A stretch of 64,000 nucleotides of DNA, taken from the NCBI GenBank assembly GCA_032209605.1, contig JASFXZ010000001.1, positions 42,722,619 through 42,786,618 of the forward strand, in the 5' to 3' direction. Numbering within the stretch: the stretch's first letter is position 1; each line of letters opens with the position of its first letter. Positions 40,801 through 46,057 of the stretch are shown here, one piece after another. Both the position numbers and the translations under genes were made by a program. The notes beneath the pieces were generated by a model that was not told the DNA's origin, did no database searches, and worked only from the letters and a program-made list of their open reading frames with translations. Source of the stretch: Mactromeris polynyma. Lineage: Eukaryota > Mollusca > Bivalvia > Venerida > Mactridae.

Positions 40801-41864
40801 TTGTGTGTTAATGTGAAAATGTTGCATTATTTTACTACCAATTCAATAATTATAAGTGTTTTAGATTTGTGGCTGCGTCTGAGCACTGTTTGAGAGAGAT
40901 TGGTATCACTGTCTGACATCTTGATTATACGACAATTAAATTCATGAACTTGATTATACGATAAAAACTGTTGTTGTGGTACCTCTTCCACCCCCTTATG
41001 CTGTCACAGATTGCATGCAAGGGAGGCACAGTGGTCGAGGGTTAGAGTGCCTGACTCTTGATCCGAAGGTCGTATGAGCCCAGCAATGCACAGGGTTTGA
41101 TCACGAACTTCACAGTCACTAAATTTGGAGCAAGTACTGGTTGGTAGCCAGGAAGCAGTCGTCGAGAGTGATCAGTATAAGTTGTAAGAACTAAATGTTT
41201 CACAATCGATGTTAAATAAATAAGTTTCAACTAAACATGCGTACAATATCTTCATATGTCTAATTACGCTAATTGACTTTGTATTACTTATTTTAAAGCT
41301 GGCTTCAAAAGTTGGGTCCTATAGATTTGGTTGACAAGTTATTTGATAAATTTACGGTATGCAAAATTTGTATTATAAAATGGATGATCAATTATTTCCC
41401 TTCATTGTAACTCATAATTAGTCTTAATTGATAGGGACTCAAAACAGCAAGTATAAACAAATTGTATGATACTGTTTTTGTATACTTTCTCCAAATTCAG
41501 GAAAACCTCAACTTGATTTATGGTAATTGTCTGGTACAGTTTACCATTGAAAAGGGATTGACTGAATCTGCAATTTCACATTAACAATTAAGCTATTCTG
41601 AATTAATTACAACAAAACAATTAGGCTTGTACTCGAGGTACACATGTACAGGATTTTACAAGCAATTGTTTACTAACATCAAGATTTCCACTACTATACT
41701 TGAAGCATATGATGTATGTATATGTGCAGGTCTGAAAGAGTTTTCAGTAAATTTCTTCTGATTTATAGTTAAAATATTTACTTACCATTTTTTCTGAAGA
41801 TAGATTGGGTCCAGGCAGGCACAATGCAAACTCCTATTACAAATAAATATTTCAAAGCAGCCAT
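10777..41864 (-). CDS. Secreted semaphorin, class 2-like (18 coding exons)
   Basis: Semaphorins are extracellular guidance cues that bind plexins. I joined 18 exons by GT..AG sites; all phases agree and give 694 residues. Residues 1 to about 20 form a signal peptide. The sema domain runs from about 27 to 500, with family motifs such as DVLYIGAM, LLICGTGAYSP, CPFDPFDNYTA, PQFVGSF, FFFREVAVE, ARVAKVCK and KARLVCSLPG. A PSI module lies near 502-526 and a C2-type Ig domain near 563-655 (C569, W590, Y634, C637). The tail has three spaced Trp and ends CPSEVP. No transmembrane or GPI segment is visible, so secretion is inferred, as in class 2 (Sema-2a). About twelve N-glycosylation sequons fit an extracellular protein. 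The ATG has a good context (A at -3, G at +4). The UTRs are unresolved; the 3' UTR probably enters the element at 9453-10745. The class assignment rests on domain order; the semaphorin call is firm. Confidence 0.93.
10893..11047. mobile_element. CAGTAAAACC-family MITE
   Basis: Begins CAGTAAAACCTCAATAATAA and has the internal words GGTCTTAATATTGAGG and GAATAAAGAGCAAAAC. The right end is decayed (GAGATATTTTAC). It lies in the last intron of the semaphorin. Confidence 0.65.
11555..11646 (-). CDS. Semaphorin coding exon 17 (post-Ig tail)
   Basis: Acceptor TTTTTACAG, donor TTC|GTAAGT, phase 1 to 0. Encodes VWKQSFNEWTTEFKKWKGC. The aromatic and charged pattern resembles the region after the Ig domain of class 2 semaphorins. 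Confidence 0.85.
11821..12066. mobile_element. Palindromic MITE, copy 1 of 3
   Basis: Ends TATGAGTGCCGCTGT and, inverted, AGCAGCGCTCATA. Both arms carry ACCTCTTCTTTAAGTGA-type and TGACATCA words, and the middle has ACCATGTACTGACAGTAA. Closely matches 14178-14419. Intron 16. Confidence 0.8.
12494..12772 (-). CDS. Semaphorin coding exon 16 (Ig domain)
   Basis: Donor G|GTTAGTAG, phase 1 to 1. Encodes a full Ig domain: C569, the tryptophan in IIWVF, and the D-x-G-x-Y-x-x-C signature in DKGTYIAC. An extra pair, C600 and C606, lies in the loop. A second in-frame acceptor six bases inside (exon edge 12766) would drop two residues. Confidence 0.9.
12861..13146 (+). mobile_element. tRNA-derived SINE (family A) with a well-kept head
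   Basis: The head has an A box (TAGCTCAGCGGGTAGAGCA), anticodon loop CTTCTAA (Arg-TCT-like) and B box GGTTCGAAACC. The arms contain mismatches and the acceptor stem pairs only in part, so it is not a functional tRNA. The central domain (GACAGTTGCTTGCAAAGG, GTACTGGTTGGTAACCCA) and the AACCCAAAACAAATAAA tail follow. Intron 15. Confidence 0.75.
13925..14019 (-). CDS. Semaphorin coding exon 15 (linker)
   Basis: Acceptor TTATTTAG, donor G|GTGAGTT, phase 2 to 1. Encodes the linker between PSI and Ig, including LIGRTYDYSYITNKG. No cysteines. Exon status rests on splice sites and phase continuity. Confidence 0.8.
14178..14419. mobile_element. Palindromic MITE, copy 2 of 3
   Basis: Ends TATGAGCACCACTGTTAGAT and AGCAGCGCTCATA. 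Same order of internal words as copy 1: CACCATGTACTGACAGTAA, CAATATTCGCCCCAT, AAAACGAAGTGACCATATG. Intron 14. Confidence 0.8.
14901..15055 (-). CDS. Semaphorin coding exon 14 (sema end and PSI)
   Basis: Acceptor ATTTTAG, donor GG|GTAAGAA, phase 0 to 2. Ends the sema domain and encodes the PSI module: C502, C511, C517 in KCQWNG, and C526. The usual C-x-x-C pair reads C-x-x-N, so one PSI cysteine is missing. Confidence 0.88.
15285..15705. mobile_element. Possible hAT-type MITE, decayed
   Basis: TAGGGCTTTC on the left and GACAGCCCTA on the right resemble the ends of the 34657-34781 element, with shared internal words (TACACACTTACAAATA). The flanking 8-mers match poorly, so the limits are uncertain. 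Confidence 0.45.
15777..15954. mobile_element. CAGTAAAACC-family MITE next to the exon 13 donor
   Basis: Begins CAGTAAAACCTCAATAATAA and ends GTGAGATTTTACTG. Typical internal words are GCGGTCTTAATATTGAGG and TCTTATTATTGAGG. Its right end stops five bases short of the semaphorin exon 13 boundary. Confidence 0.8.
15960..16102 (-). CDS. Semaphorin coding exon 13
   Basis: Acceptor TATTTTAG, donor CTG|GTAAG, phase 1 to 0. Encodes GEIYDIFMKNFSS and HAVWDMKFL, the last sema blades. A pogo-like MITE end begins at intron position +6. Confidence 0.87.
16203..16379. mobile_element. Pogo-like MITE, CAGTCGGACC family, intact
   Basis: CAGTCGGACCTC ... GAGGTCCGACTG form inverted ends of 177 bp in all, flanked on each side by TA. 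The body holds ATTCGAATTCATTGGGTCTG. A second copy, at 21585-24367, is split by an insertion. Confidence 0.85.
16681..16898. repeat. Perfect 109-bp tandem duplication
   Basis: 16681-16789 is repeated at 16790-16898 with no difference that I can see. Each starts ACCTACGTCAATAATATAAT and ends ACATGTACTTAGATCT. Identity implies a very recent event. Intron 12. Confidence 0.92.
17097..17338. mobile_element. Palindromic MITE, copy 3 of 3 (diverged)
   Basis: TTGAGCACTGCTATGGGATT on the left. The internal words match the other two copies in inverted order (TTTTCATATTGCCATATGGGG, ACTGTCAGTACATG). Intron 12. Confidence 0.65.
17461..17534. mobile_element. Hairpin MITE, GAGGGTTCAGTGCA family
   Basis: GAGGGTTCAGTGCACAACTA and the inverted TAGTCTTGCATTGAACCCTC pair to form a 74-bp imperfect hairpin. 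A sharper copy lies at 45335-45408. Confidence 0.7.
17585..17780 (-). CDS. Semaphorin coding exon 12
   Basis: Acceptor TTTTTCAG, donor G|GTTTAGAG (weak), phase 0 to 1. Begins CPAYKTNPDVF, where semaphorins have the C-x-x-x-x-x-x-PD segment, and continues through a YYINGVQLLQIAV strand. Confidence 0.88.
18481..18711 (-). mobile_element. tRNA-derived SINE (family B), copy 1
   Basis: On the minus strand: a head with GGAGGCACAGTGGTCGAGGG, GTAGAGCGTCTGA and GAGTTCGAGCCCTGC, then a body with GTACTGGTTGGTAGCTAGGA and AGAGTGATCAGTTTAAGTTG, ending in AATAAATAAAT. The first ~20 bases of the head are present twice. Other copies: 36028 and 41021. Confidence 0.72.
18915..19059 (-). CDS. Semaphorin coding exon 11
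   Basis: Acceptor CTTTTACAG, donor GAT|GTAAGTAA, phase 2 to 0. Carries SAICIYDINDIDSVFRG, the conserved SAVC-x-Y-x-x-x-DI-x-x-x-F-x-G motif, and a Pro-Arg loop. Confidence 0.93.
19150..19303. mobile_element. MITE, CAGTGCAACC family
   Basis: CAGTGCAACCTGTCTAGAGC on the left and GGGGATGCACTG then TA on the right. The internal words CTCTCTTGATCAACAACC, TAACCTCTATAGAACAA and TCAACAACAGCC are those expanded in the array at 49333-50430. A degraded relative lies near 18060-18215. Confidence 0.65.
19865..19916 (-). CDS. Semaphorin coding exon 10 (52 nt)
   Basis: Acceptor ATTTTCAG, donor GG|GTGAGT, phase 1 to 2. Encodes DDKYYALFYKQG, the strand before the SAVCVY-type motif. Confidence 0.88.
20279..20392. 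repeat. Dispersed repeat, paired with 24931-25043
   Basis: Both segments share CTTGTTTTGTTGTGAC, TTATTTCACTAGTGAAT and TGTTATTA. They lie about 4.6 kb apart in the same orientation. Not recognised as a named family. Confidence 0.6.
20432..20546 (-). CDS. Semaphorin coding exon 9
   Basis: Acceptor TTTTCAG, donor T|GTAAGTA, phase 0 to 1. Encodes YDLGGG, then WLSFQKARLVCSLPG and YYFNDI, matching the family pattern D-x-GG ... KARL-x-CS-x-x-G ... YF. Confidence 0.94.
20635..21220 (-). mobile_element. SINE (family A) probably split by an insertion
   Basis: A tRNA-like head on the minus strand (GTTAGCTCAGTTGGCAGAAC ... CATTGGTTCGCACTTC, about 21215 to 21145) and a family A central domain (GTTTGGTCACCCAGGAACAC, 20690 to 20640) are in the right order but about 450 bp apart. 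The DNA between is rich in CTCAA / GAGAT words. I infer one SINE interrupted by another element. Confidence 0.45.
21274..21386 (-). CDS. Semaphorin coding exon 8
   Basis: Acceptor CCATTAG, donor AAG|GTGAGG, phase 1 to 0. Carries PQFVGSF, FFFREVAVE and ARVAKVCK, which identify the sema domain. Confidence 0.93.
21585..24367. mobile_element. CAGTCAGACC-family MITE split by a 2.6-kb insertion
   Basis: The left part (CAGTCAGACCATATGC ... AGATACATCGGGACCT) ends at 21697, and the right part (CTGATACTGAGTACATGTAT ... GAGGTCAGACTG) starts at 24311. Both match the intact 177-bp element at 16203, and TA flanks the outside. Confidence 0.78.
21698..24310. mobile_element. Motif-saturated nested element with CCCCGCTGA ends
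   Basis: The ends CCCCGCTGAAATGACC and AAACATCAGCGGGG are inverted. The outer arms (to about 22110 and from about 23860) are crowded with GACCATG, GACAATG and TTTTGACCATG in both orientations. Inside are a stretch rich in GGAATT / CCTAA words (about 22140-22520) and a second block (23033-23280) that opens with CCCCTGCGAAAATTAAC and is crowded with ACCATGGTTAACC. The remaining core (for instance AATTACCTCCCTTTATA at 23650) has no convincing reading frame. A nonautonomous composite; superfamily unknown. Confidence 0.6.
24931..25043. repeat. Dispersed repeat, partner of 20279-20392
   Basis: Shares CTTGTTTTGTTGTGACGTCA and TTATTTCACTAGTGAATTTC with the partner copy. Contains a short CA run. Confidence 0.6.
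25380..26740. repeat. Segmental duplication holding a tRNA-Pro-like SINE head
   Basis: About 25383-25455 recurs at 26319-26410, and about 25999-26300 recurs at 26438-26740, so the second copy lacks some 500 bp. Both contain CTCCCGTGG ... AGGCATC ... CTTGGGA ... GGTTCGAATCCTGG (26143 and 26568). The anticodon-like triplet is TGG, but stem mismatches argue against a functional tRNA. Intron 7. Confidence 0.7.
26725..27190. repeat. 55-bp minisatellite, about 8 copies
   Basis: Unit carries AATGGCAATACACTATGATT, GTATGAGTGTGAAGTAGGAA and CCAGTGTCTACATTC. It grows out of the right flank of the duplicated SINE head, where one copy of the word already exists (26690-26725). The last units are nearly identical. 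Confidence 0.9.
27624..27785 (-). CDS. Semaphorin coding exon 7
   Basis: Donor G|GTAAGAA, acceptor AATAG, phase 1 to 1. Encodes VAYFGTYTDF ... INTWLN, leading into PQFVGSF of exon 8. The 3' splice site and first exon bases are copied several times in the preceding intron (27786-28215). The acceptor lacks a long pyrimidine tract. Confidence 0.88.
27768..28215. repeat. Tandem array copying the exon 7 splice acceptor
   Basis: Units of roughly 50-70 bp on the plus strand: CCAGGATTTCCCTCAGC, TATTAATAGAATAAAGAAG and TCAACATTGTACAAC. The first unit contains the real acceptor and first 5' bases of exon 7; about seven further copies follow in the intron, with indels and substitutions. Confidence 0.85.
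28495..28745 (+). mobile_element. SINE (family A), degraded head
   Basis: The central domain is clear: GTGGCAGTCAGTAGCTGAAG, AACAGGTTAGGACTGGT, GTCAACTGACCGCC. The tRNA-like head (about 28500-28555) is badly decayed. The tail ends some 50 bp before the exon 6 boundary. Confidence 0.6.
28794..28884 (-). CDS. Semaphorin coding exon 6
   Basis: Acceptor TTTTGTAG, donor T|GTAAGTA, phase 0 to 1. Encodes LPCPFDPFDNYTAIQV, the CPYDP-x-x-N-x-TA motif. A SINE copy ends roughly 50 bp downstream of the donor. Confidence 0.92.
28885..32695. other. Intron 5 of the semaphorin, mostly unrecognised
   Basis: A long AT-rich intron. A patch near 29590-29720 resembles a dispersed repeat (GGGGCCGATAGTAGGCCCC, a small palindrome). 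A patch at about 31790-32300 has more CpG than its surroundings. I see no coding exon. Confidence 0.4.
32696..32797 (-). CDS. Semaphorin coding exon 5
   Basis: Acceptor TTTTTCAG, donor ACG|GTAAGT, phase 0 to 0. Carries CQNHIRVI and LLICGTGAYSP, among the most conserved sema sequences. Confidence 0.93.
33609..33674 (-). CDS. Semaphorin coding exon 4 (66 nt)
   Basis: Acceptor GGTTACAG, donor AAA|GTAATA, phase 0 to 0. Encodes ARRCRAQGKSK, the Cys plus GKS segment that precedes the conserved C-x-NHIRV motif in semaphorins. Confidence 0.87.
34160..34202 (-). CDS. Semaphorin coding exon 3 (43 nt)
   Basis: A small exon between TATTTCAG and G|GTAAGAA, phase 2 to 0. Encodes NYIFKVNKDSMHCS, the strand after the GAM motif. 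Its phase matches both neighbours. Confidence 0.88.
34657..34781. mobile_element. hAT-type MITE with a perfect 8-bp target duplication
   Basis: TAGGGCTGTC ... GACAGCCCTA are inverted ends of a 125-bp element. The flanks are GCTATCAT at 34649-34656 and GCTATCAT at 34782-34789. Eight-base duplications and this terminus fit the hAT superfamily. Intron 1. Confidence 0.9.
34805..34934 (-). CDS. Semaphorin coding exon 2 (sema domain start)
   Basis: Acceptor TTTTTCAG, donor AT|GTAAGAC, phase 1 to 2. Encodes the first sema blade, ending DVLYIGAM, the counterpart of the family motif LYVGA followed by R or M. It follows a first intron of about 6.85 kb. Confidence 0.9.
36028..36210 (-). mobile_element. 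SINE (family B), copy 2
   Basis: Matches copy 1 in the body (CACTCCCAATGACTGCTTCC on the plus strand). The decayed head includes CAGCAGGGCTCAAACACACA and CCTCAACCACTATACCTC. Confidence 0.6.
37656..37792. repeat. 47-bp tandem triplication
   Basis: Three units with GATGAAATGGGCGGGGG and TTTCTGATATGTACAACAGA. They keep both strands open for short distances but give no recognisable protein. Confidence 0.9.
39484..39745. mobile_element. ACCATGGT-rich block, probable element fragment
   Basis: Irregularly spaced ACCATGG, AACCATG and CATGGTC words in both orientations, starting after TTTTTTCCCATGGTTTAACC. Similar in texture to the arms of the nested element at 21698-24310. Ends not defined. Confidence 0.5.
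41021..41226 (+). mobile_element. SINE (family B), copy 3
   Basis: A nearly full copy on the plus strand: GGAGGCACAGTGGTCGAGGG head, TTGATCCGAAGGTCGT, GTACTGGTTGGTAGCCAGGA, AGAGTGATCAGTATAAGTTG and an AATAAATAAG tail. The B box is damaged (TGAGCCCAGC). Confidence 0.72.
41786..41864 (-). CDS. Semaphorin coding exon 1 (signal peptide)
   Basis: Starts at ATG 41864 and begins MAALKYLFVIGVCIVPAW, a typical hydrophobic signal peptide, with cleavage likely near TQS. Ends in phase 1 at donor GTAAGTAA. A possible acceptor (TTTTTTAG) just upstream puts the 5' UTR part of this exon at about 41865-41888, which suggests a further non-coding exon to the right. Confidence 0.88.
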
Positions 41865-41888
41865 TCTGAATCAACACAATTCTTTTCC

Positions 41889-44800
41889 CTAAAAAATCCA
41901 AACACTTGCAAAGTACTAAAATTCGGTTAATTCACAAGAACAATTCTGGTCAAATGTCACCAGAATGTTCTACGTAACACCACTCAGAACACAATGGAGA
42001 GTAAAATGAAACAAAAGCTCTAGCTGAAACACAGCAAATGCTAGAGATAATACAAATATTATTTTTTATGAGTTAGAAGTAGATATATGCTCATAAACCT
42101 GGAGAGTTCTTAATCAGCCTTATGGTTAAGTCAGCCACATAGAAATCACCATAACACAACTCCGAGTATGATGTAAACTCAGCACTATTTCACTATAGGA
42201 TCAATTAAACAGTTAACTTTGCATGTAATTTCCAATAAACACTCTTCCTCCGCAGTAATTGAAATTGACTCTGGATTTAAACAAAAAGCAGACTGGTTTT
42301 CTATCATCAATTCAATGGGTAGGATGCTGCTGTTTTTTCAATCTGTTTCTTTACCCTGAAAAAAGATATAAGAAACATTCAGAAATAGTTACATTTATCA
42401 GAGGAGTATTTCATACATGCGAAAAAAAAAATCATACTATTTAGTTGAAATGAAGAATGAGGAAAATCATCACCATCCTGTAACCAGACTGAGTCCCTTG
42501 ATACATAAACAGAATGTTTGATACTCAAAAAACTAACGTCTTATATATGCATTACCATAAAGTTGCTAAAACAAACACCAGCATTTCATTGTCAGCCCAA
42601 CATTATACATATGTAAAGAACACTTTAAATTGCAACATTACAGTAACACAAATTTACTATATTGAGCATAAGAAGTATATTACACTCAGTGTAGAACATT
42701 TGCATTACCGTAATGTTGCTAAAACAAACACCAGCATGTCATTGGATTAGAACAACATGTATGTACATAAAAGACTTTGTGGCAATGATCTGGCATGATC
42801 AATGATGAAACAATGCATCATCAGACTTGTTTTATTAGCCAGTTTCATTTTTCGATTGGAGCATTCTATTTTTGGAAACAAGTAACCGTGGATGTCATAT
42901 GTTCAATAATGCATTATATCGCTCTAATAAAGTTAAGATCATAGTACAGTCCAGTTACTAGGTGTAATAGCTGAAATAGATGACTGAAAGTACCCCAGTA
43001 TCAGCAGATAATCACAACATTTAAACAAATATCCTATACATGTATAAGGAAATGCAACAATTACCATCCGAAAACATACCATTCTAAAACTAGAACTAAA
43101 TGTCACTGATATTTCACTATGTACACTTGAGATCGAAAACCAAATATAACTCAAAATAAAAAGAAAGGCAATGAACATCATTCTGACATTCTTCAGAATA
43201 CCACAAAACATATTTTAGAGCAGTAGTAAAATGTGCAACTCCCTTATCTAAGTTTCACTGTGGAATTTTACACTCCTCTTCACATTAATAATATATCCTC
43301 TATGAACAACTGTACAGGAACAGTGCAATCTAATACATTCATCAATAAACAATCCTTGTCAGCAGATGTTCAATCATGATAATGATAACATAGAAGCTAT
43401 GTCCTGATGCAGACTATGATTTATGATGTACATGGTTATAATGGTGATGAATTTTCTATTAGATCAATATCATAACGCTATTAATTGTTCCAGTTTTATA
43501 CATGTGAATTGTGTACAAACAAGGAAGTATTTACTTATTAAGAAGATTCAAATCACAATATGAGGCCACTACTTTGTTCTTTTTTGGATAACAAAATCTT
43601 CTTAAAAAAATGTCCACTGGGTGGTCGAAAAAAACCTCACAACATCGAAAATACAGCCACTTAATTATACTGTATAATGAACAAACATGCAACAGATCGA
43701 GAAACCAGTCATGGCGAATGAATTCCAAGACTTGTCAGACATTCAGTCTGATAACCTTGGAAAACTTGTCAGACCGAATGCAAACTTGTCAGACTGAAAC
43801 ATGTTGTTAAAAACTATATTCTTTGCAGATACGTTTGTTAGGTAAACTAAAAATACAGTAACCTATCACATTCAGCATACATTCATACATAAAATGTGAC
43901 TTGGGAAGCAAAGGGACTGTTACAATATCAATAACATTTGTTTTTAGTTCAGTATCATTCATATTCTATATATCGTAAATTCAAGGGGAGACTAACACGC
44001 AATTGGGGTTGTCAAAATCATTCCATTGACAACTCTCGAAATAGATATTGAGTTGAATCGTACTGCATTGAATTTGAAAAAGAAAAATCTTCCAGAAATG
44101 TCCATTTTGACAACTCTATCAATCGTCCACAATGCAAAATTTTGGGAGTTTTCCAAGAAAAAAACTGTTTTTTTTTCATTTTCTGACAGGATTTCGTGCG
44201 GCTATAAGACCGCTCGTTTCAAAGTGAAAATAACAAATCAAACAGAAATGGGCAAGTAATTGGCGTATTTCGATAACTATATAACATTTAAAAATTATGA
44301 TGAACTTTATTATTCACTCCTGAATGCCTTTTTGACGACACAATCAAAGTTTAAATGTTAAAACGGTTTCGGATTCGTACTCATTTCCGTTCATATTTTC
44401 TTTATTTTTGTCCACAATCAAAACGGTCAGAAACAAAATATTTAAAAAAAAGTTAAAATTAGTTATTTTTATTATAAAAGTTATTTTTTTCCACTTTAGC
44501 AAAACATACAGCTCGCCGGTTTTGTAATCCAATTAATTAAACAGTAGTGTGATCTGATTGTTTAATGTTATAAGACTGACATACTTGAACTTTCATATGG
44601 TGAAAACAACCATTCTTAAACTGGTCCAGATACATGATGGATCGACACAGCAACAGTTATGCATTCAAAGTACAGCAAACTTTGTTTAATGACCAAAAAG
44701 ATAAATAAAATTGTTAGCAGTGAGACTGACCCTGCTATACTATTAAAACAGCTGACAGTGCTTTAATTTCAATAAGGTCACAACACCCTGATAATCTGGT

Positions 44801-45300
44801 ATTATATTTTCCAATACATGAATATATCCATTGTTTGCAACACATTTTCAAAAGCTCATCTTGAAATTAAATAAAACGAAACATTTACAGCCTTAAAATT
44901 TCACCTAAGTGGCATTATAGTTAACCAGTCTCTAGCTCTTTAACTTGCATTATTTTTGTGAAAGTAGATAAACTATAATGCAAGACCTCAACATTCACCT
45001 TGGAATGTAACACATTATAAATGACCCTTGTAGATCAATGAGAACATTTATGTTCATTCTATCACCTCAAGTGTCATATACTGACCATACAACAATGACT
45101 TACAAGCTGTTACAAGACACTTATGTACATGATAGCTGTCAATAAAATAAACATATAGGAAAAAACGCAGCATTAAATATTTAAAAGCCAGACTGTAAGT
45201 GAACATTGCATTTCTTAAATCGTGAAAAATAATAACTCGCTGCCAAATTACTTTTGTACCTCAGCCCCCACTGATGGTACAGCACACACACAACAGTAAA
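41889..45300. other. Upstream region of the semaphorin, no gene recognised
   Basis: This should hold the 5' UTR exons and promoter, but none can be fixed from sequence alone. A direct repeat (GTTGCTAAAACAAACACCAG) occurs near 42559 and 42715. Many short frames appear to be AT-rich noise. Confidence 0.4.
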
Positions 45301-45334
45301 TCTGCAAGTTCGAACCCTAGGTGAGACATATATC

Positions 45335-45408
45335 GAGGGTTCAGTGCAAGACTATACTGACTCCTATGTAAATACATAGGAATTAGTATAGTCTTGCGCT
45401 GAACCCTC
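45335..45408. mobile_element. Hairpin MITE, GAGGGTTCAGTGCA family
   Basis: GAGGGTTCAGTGCAAGACTA and TAGTCTTGCGCTGAACCCTC pair, enclosing a smaller hairpin (CTCCTATGTAAATACATAGG). The fold is nearly perfect over 74 bp. Confidence 0.85.
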
Positions 45409-45499
45409 AATATGTCCTCCAAGACAATTTGATAGGGGACATTATATACATGTACGTTCTAGGTTATTTGTTCTACACCTCTTGATTAATGTATGGGAA

Positions 45500-45740
45500 A
45501 GCCTGTCGAGTTAGCCCAGAGTTGGTTCCAGAATGCTAGACTGTGGCCCAGGGTTGGGCAGGTAACGTTCTTCCATGGCATTGGGTACGATCATACCTTC
45601 CACATGTGGAGAACTTGTCAGACACTTGCGGAAAAGCAAGTTTAAGTACTGGTTGATAATTAATTCCAAGAAATCAGATTACGTCAACTGGCTGCCTTAT
45701 GTGACTGAGAAATTGTTGAAAAACAGCATTTAAACCCCAT
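45500..45740 (+). mobile_element. SINE (family A) copy
   Basis: The central domain reads CACTTGCGGAAAAGCAAG, AGTACTGGTTGATAATTAAT, GTCAACTGGCTGCC, and the tail AAAAACAGCATTTAAACCCC. The head is unclear. Confidence 0.55.
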
Positions 45741-45754
45741 GGAAATAACTAACA

Positions 45755-45886
45755 AATCATGTGGTGAAATTGCCAGTTGCTTGTGGAAAAACAGGCTAGT
45801 TCAGCAGGTAGCCTGGAAACAATGGTTTGCTCAACTGACTGCTGTAAGTCTGAAGTAACATTGAGAAACAGAATAAAATCCAAATA
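45755..45886 (+). mobile_element. SINE (family A) partial copy
   Basis: A second central domain directly after the previous one (TGCCAGTTGCTTGTGGAAAA, GCTCAACTGACTGC), with an A-rich tail into which the next MITE is inserted. Confidence 0.55.
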
Positions 45887-46055
45887 CAGAAAAACCTCAC
45901 CACCTCAATAATAAGACCACCTCAAAATTTAGAACACACTTTTCAAGTCCATCTTCACTGTCTTGCTATTTATTCAACCACAATATAAAGACCACCTTAA
46001 TATTAAAGACCAATTTCAAGGGTCCCAATGGTGGTCTCGTTATCTAGGTTTTACT
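45887..46055. mobile_element. CAGTAAAACC-family MITE, complete copy
   Basis: CAGAAAAACCTC ... AGGTTTTACTG inverted ends, flanked by TA on both sides (45885-45886, 46056-46057). Internal words are inverted relative to the other copies. Confidence 0.78.
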
Positions 46056-46057
46056 GT

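Larger units (their letters stand above)
34935..41785. other. Intron 1 of the semaphorin
   Basis: About 6.85 kb without recognisable exons. Contains two family B SINEs (36028, 41021), a 47-bp triplication (37656), a truncated CAGTAAAACC-family end (about 37970-38024), and an ACCATGG-rich block (39484-39745). Near 40670 the 14-mer TGTATGGACATCTG repeats. Confidence 0.6.
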
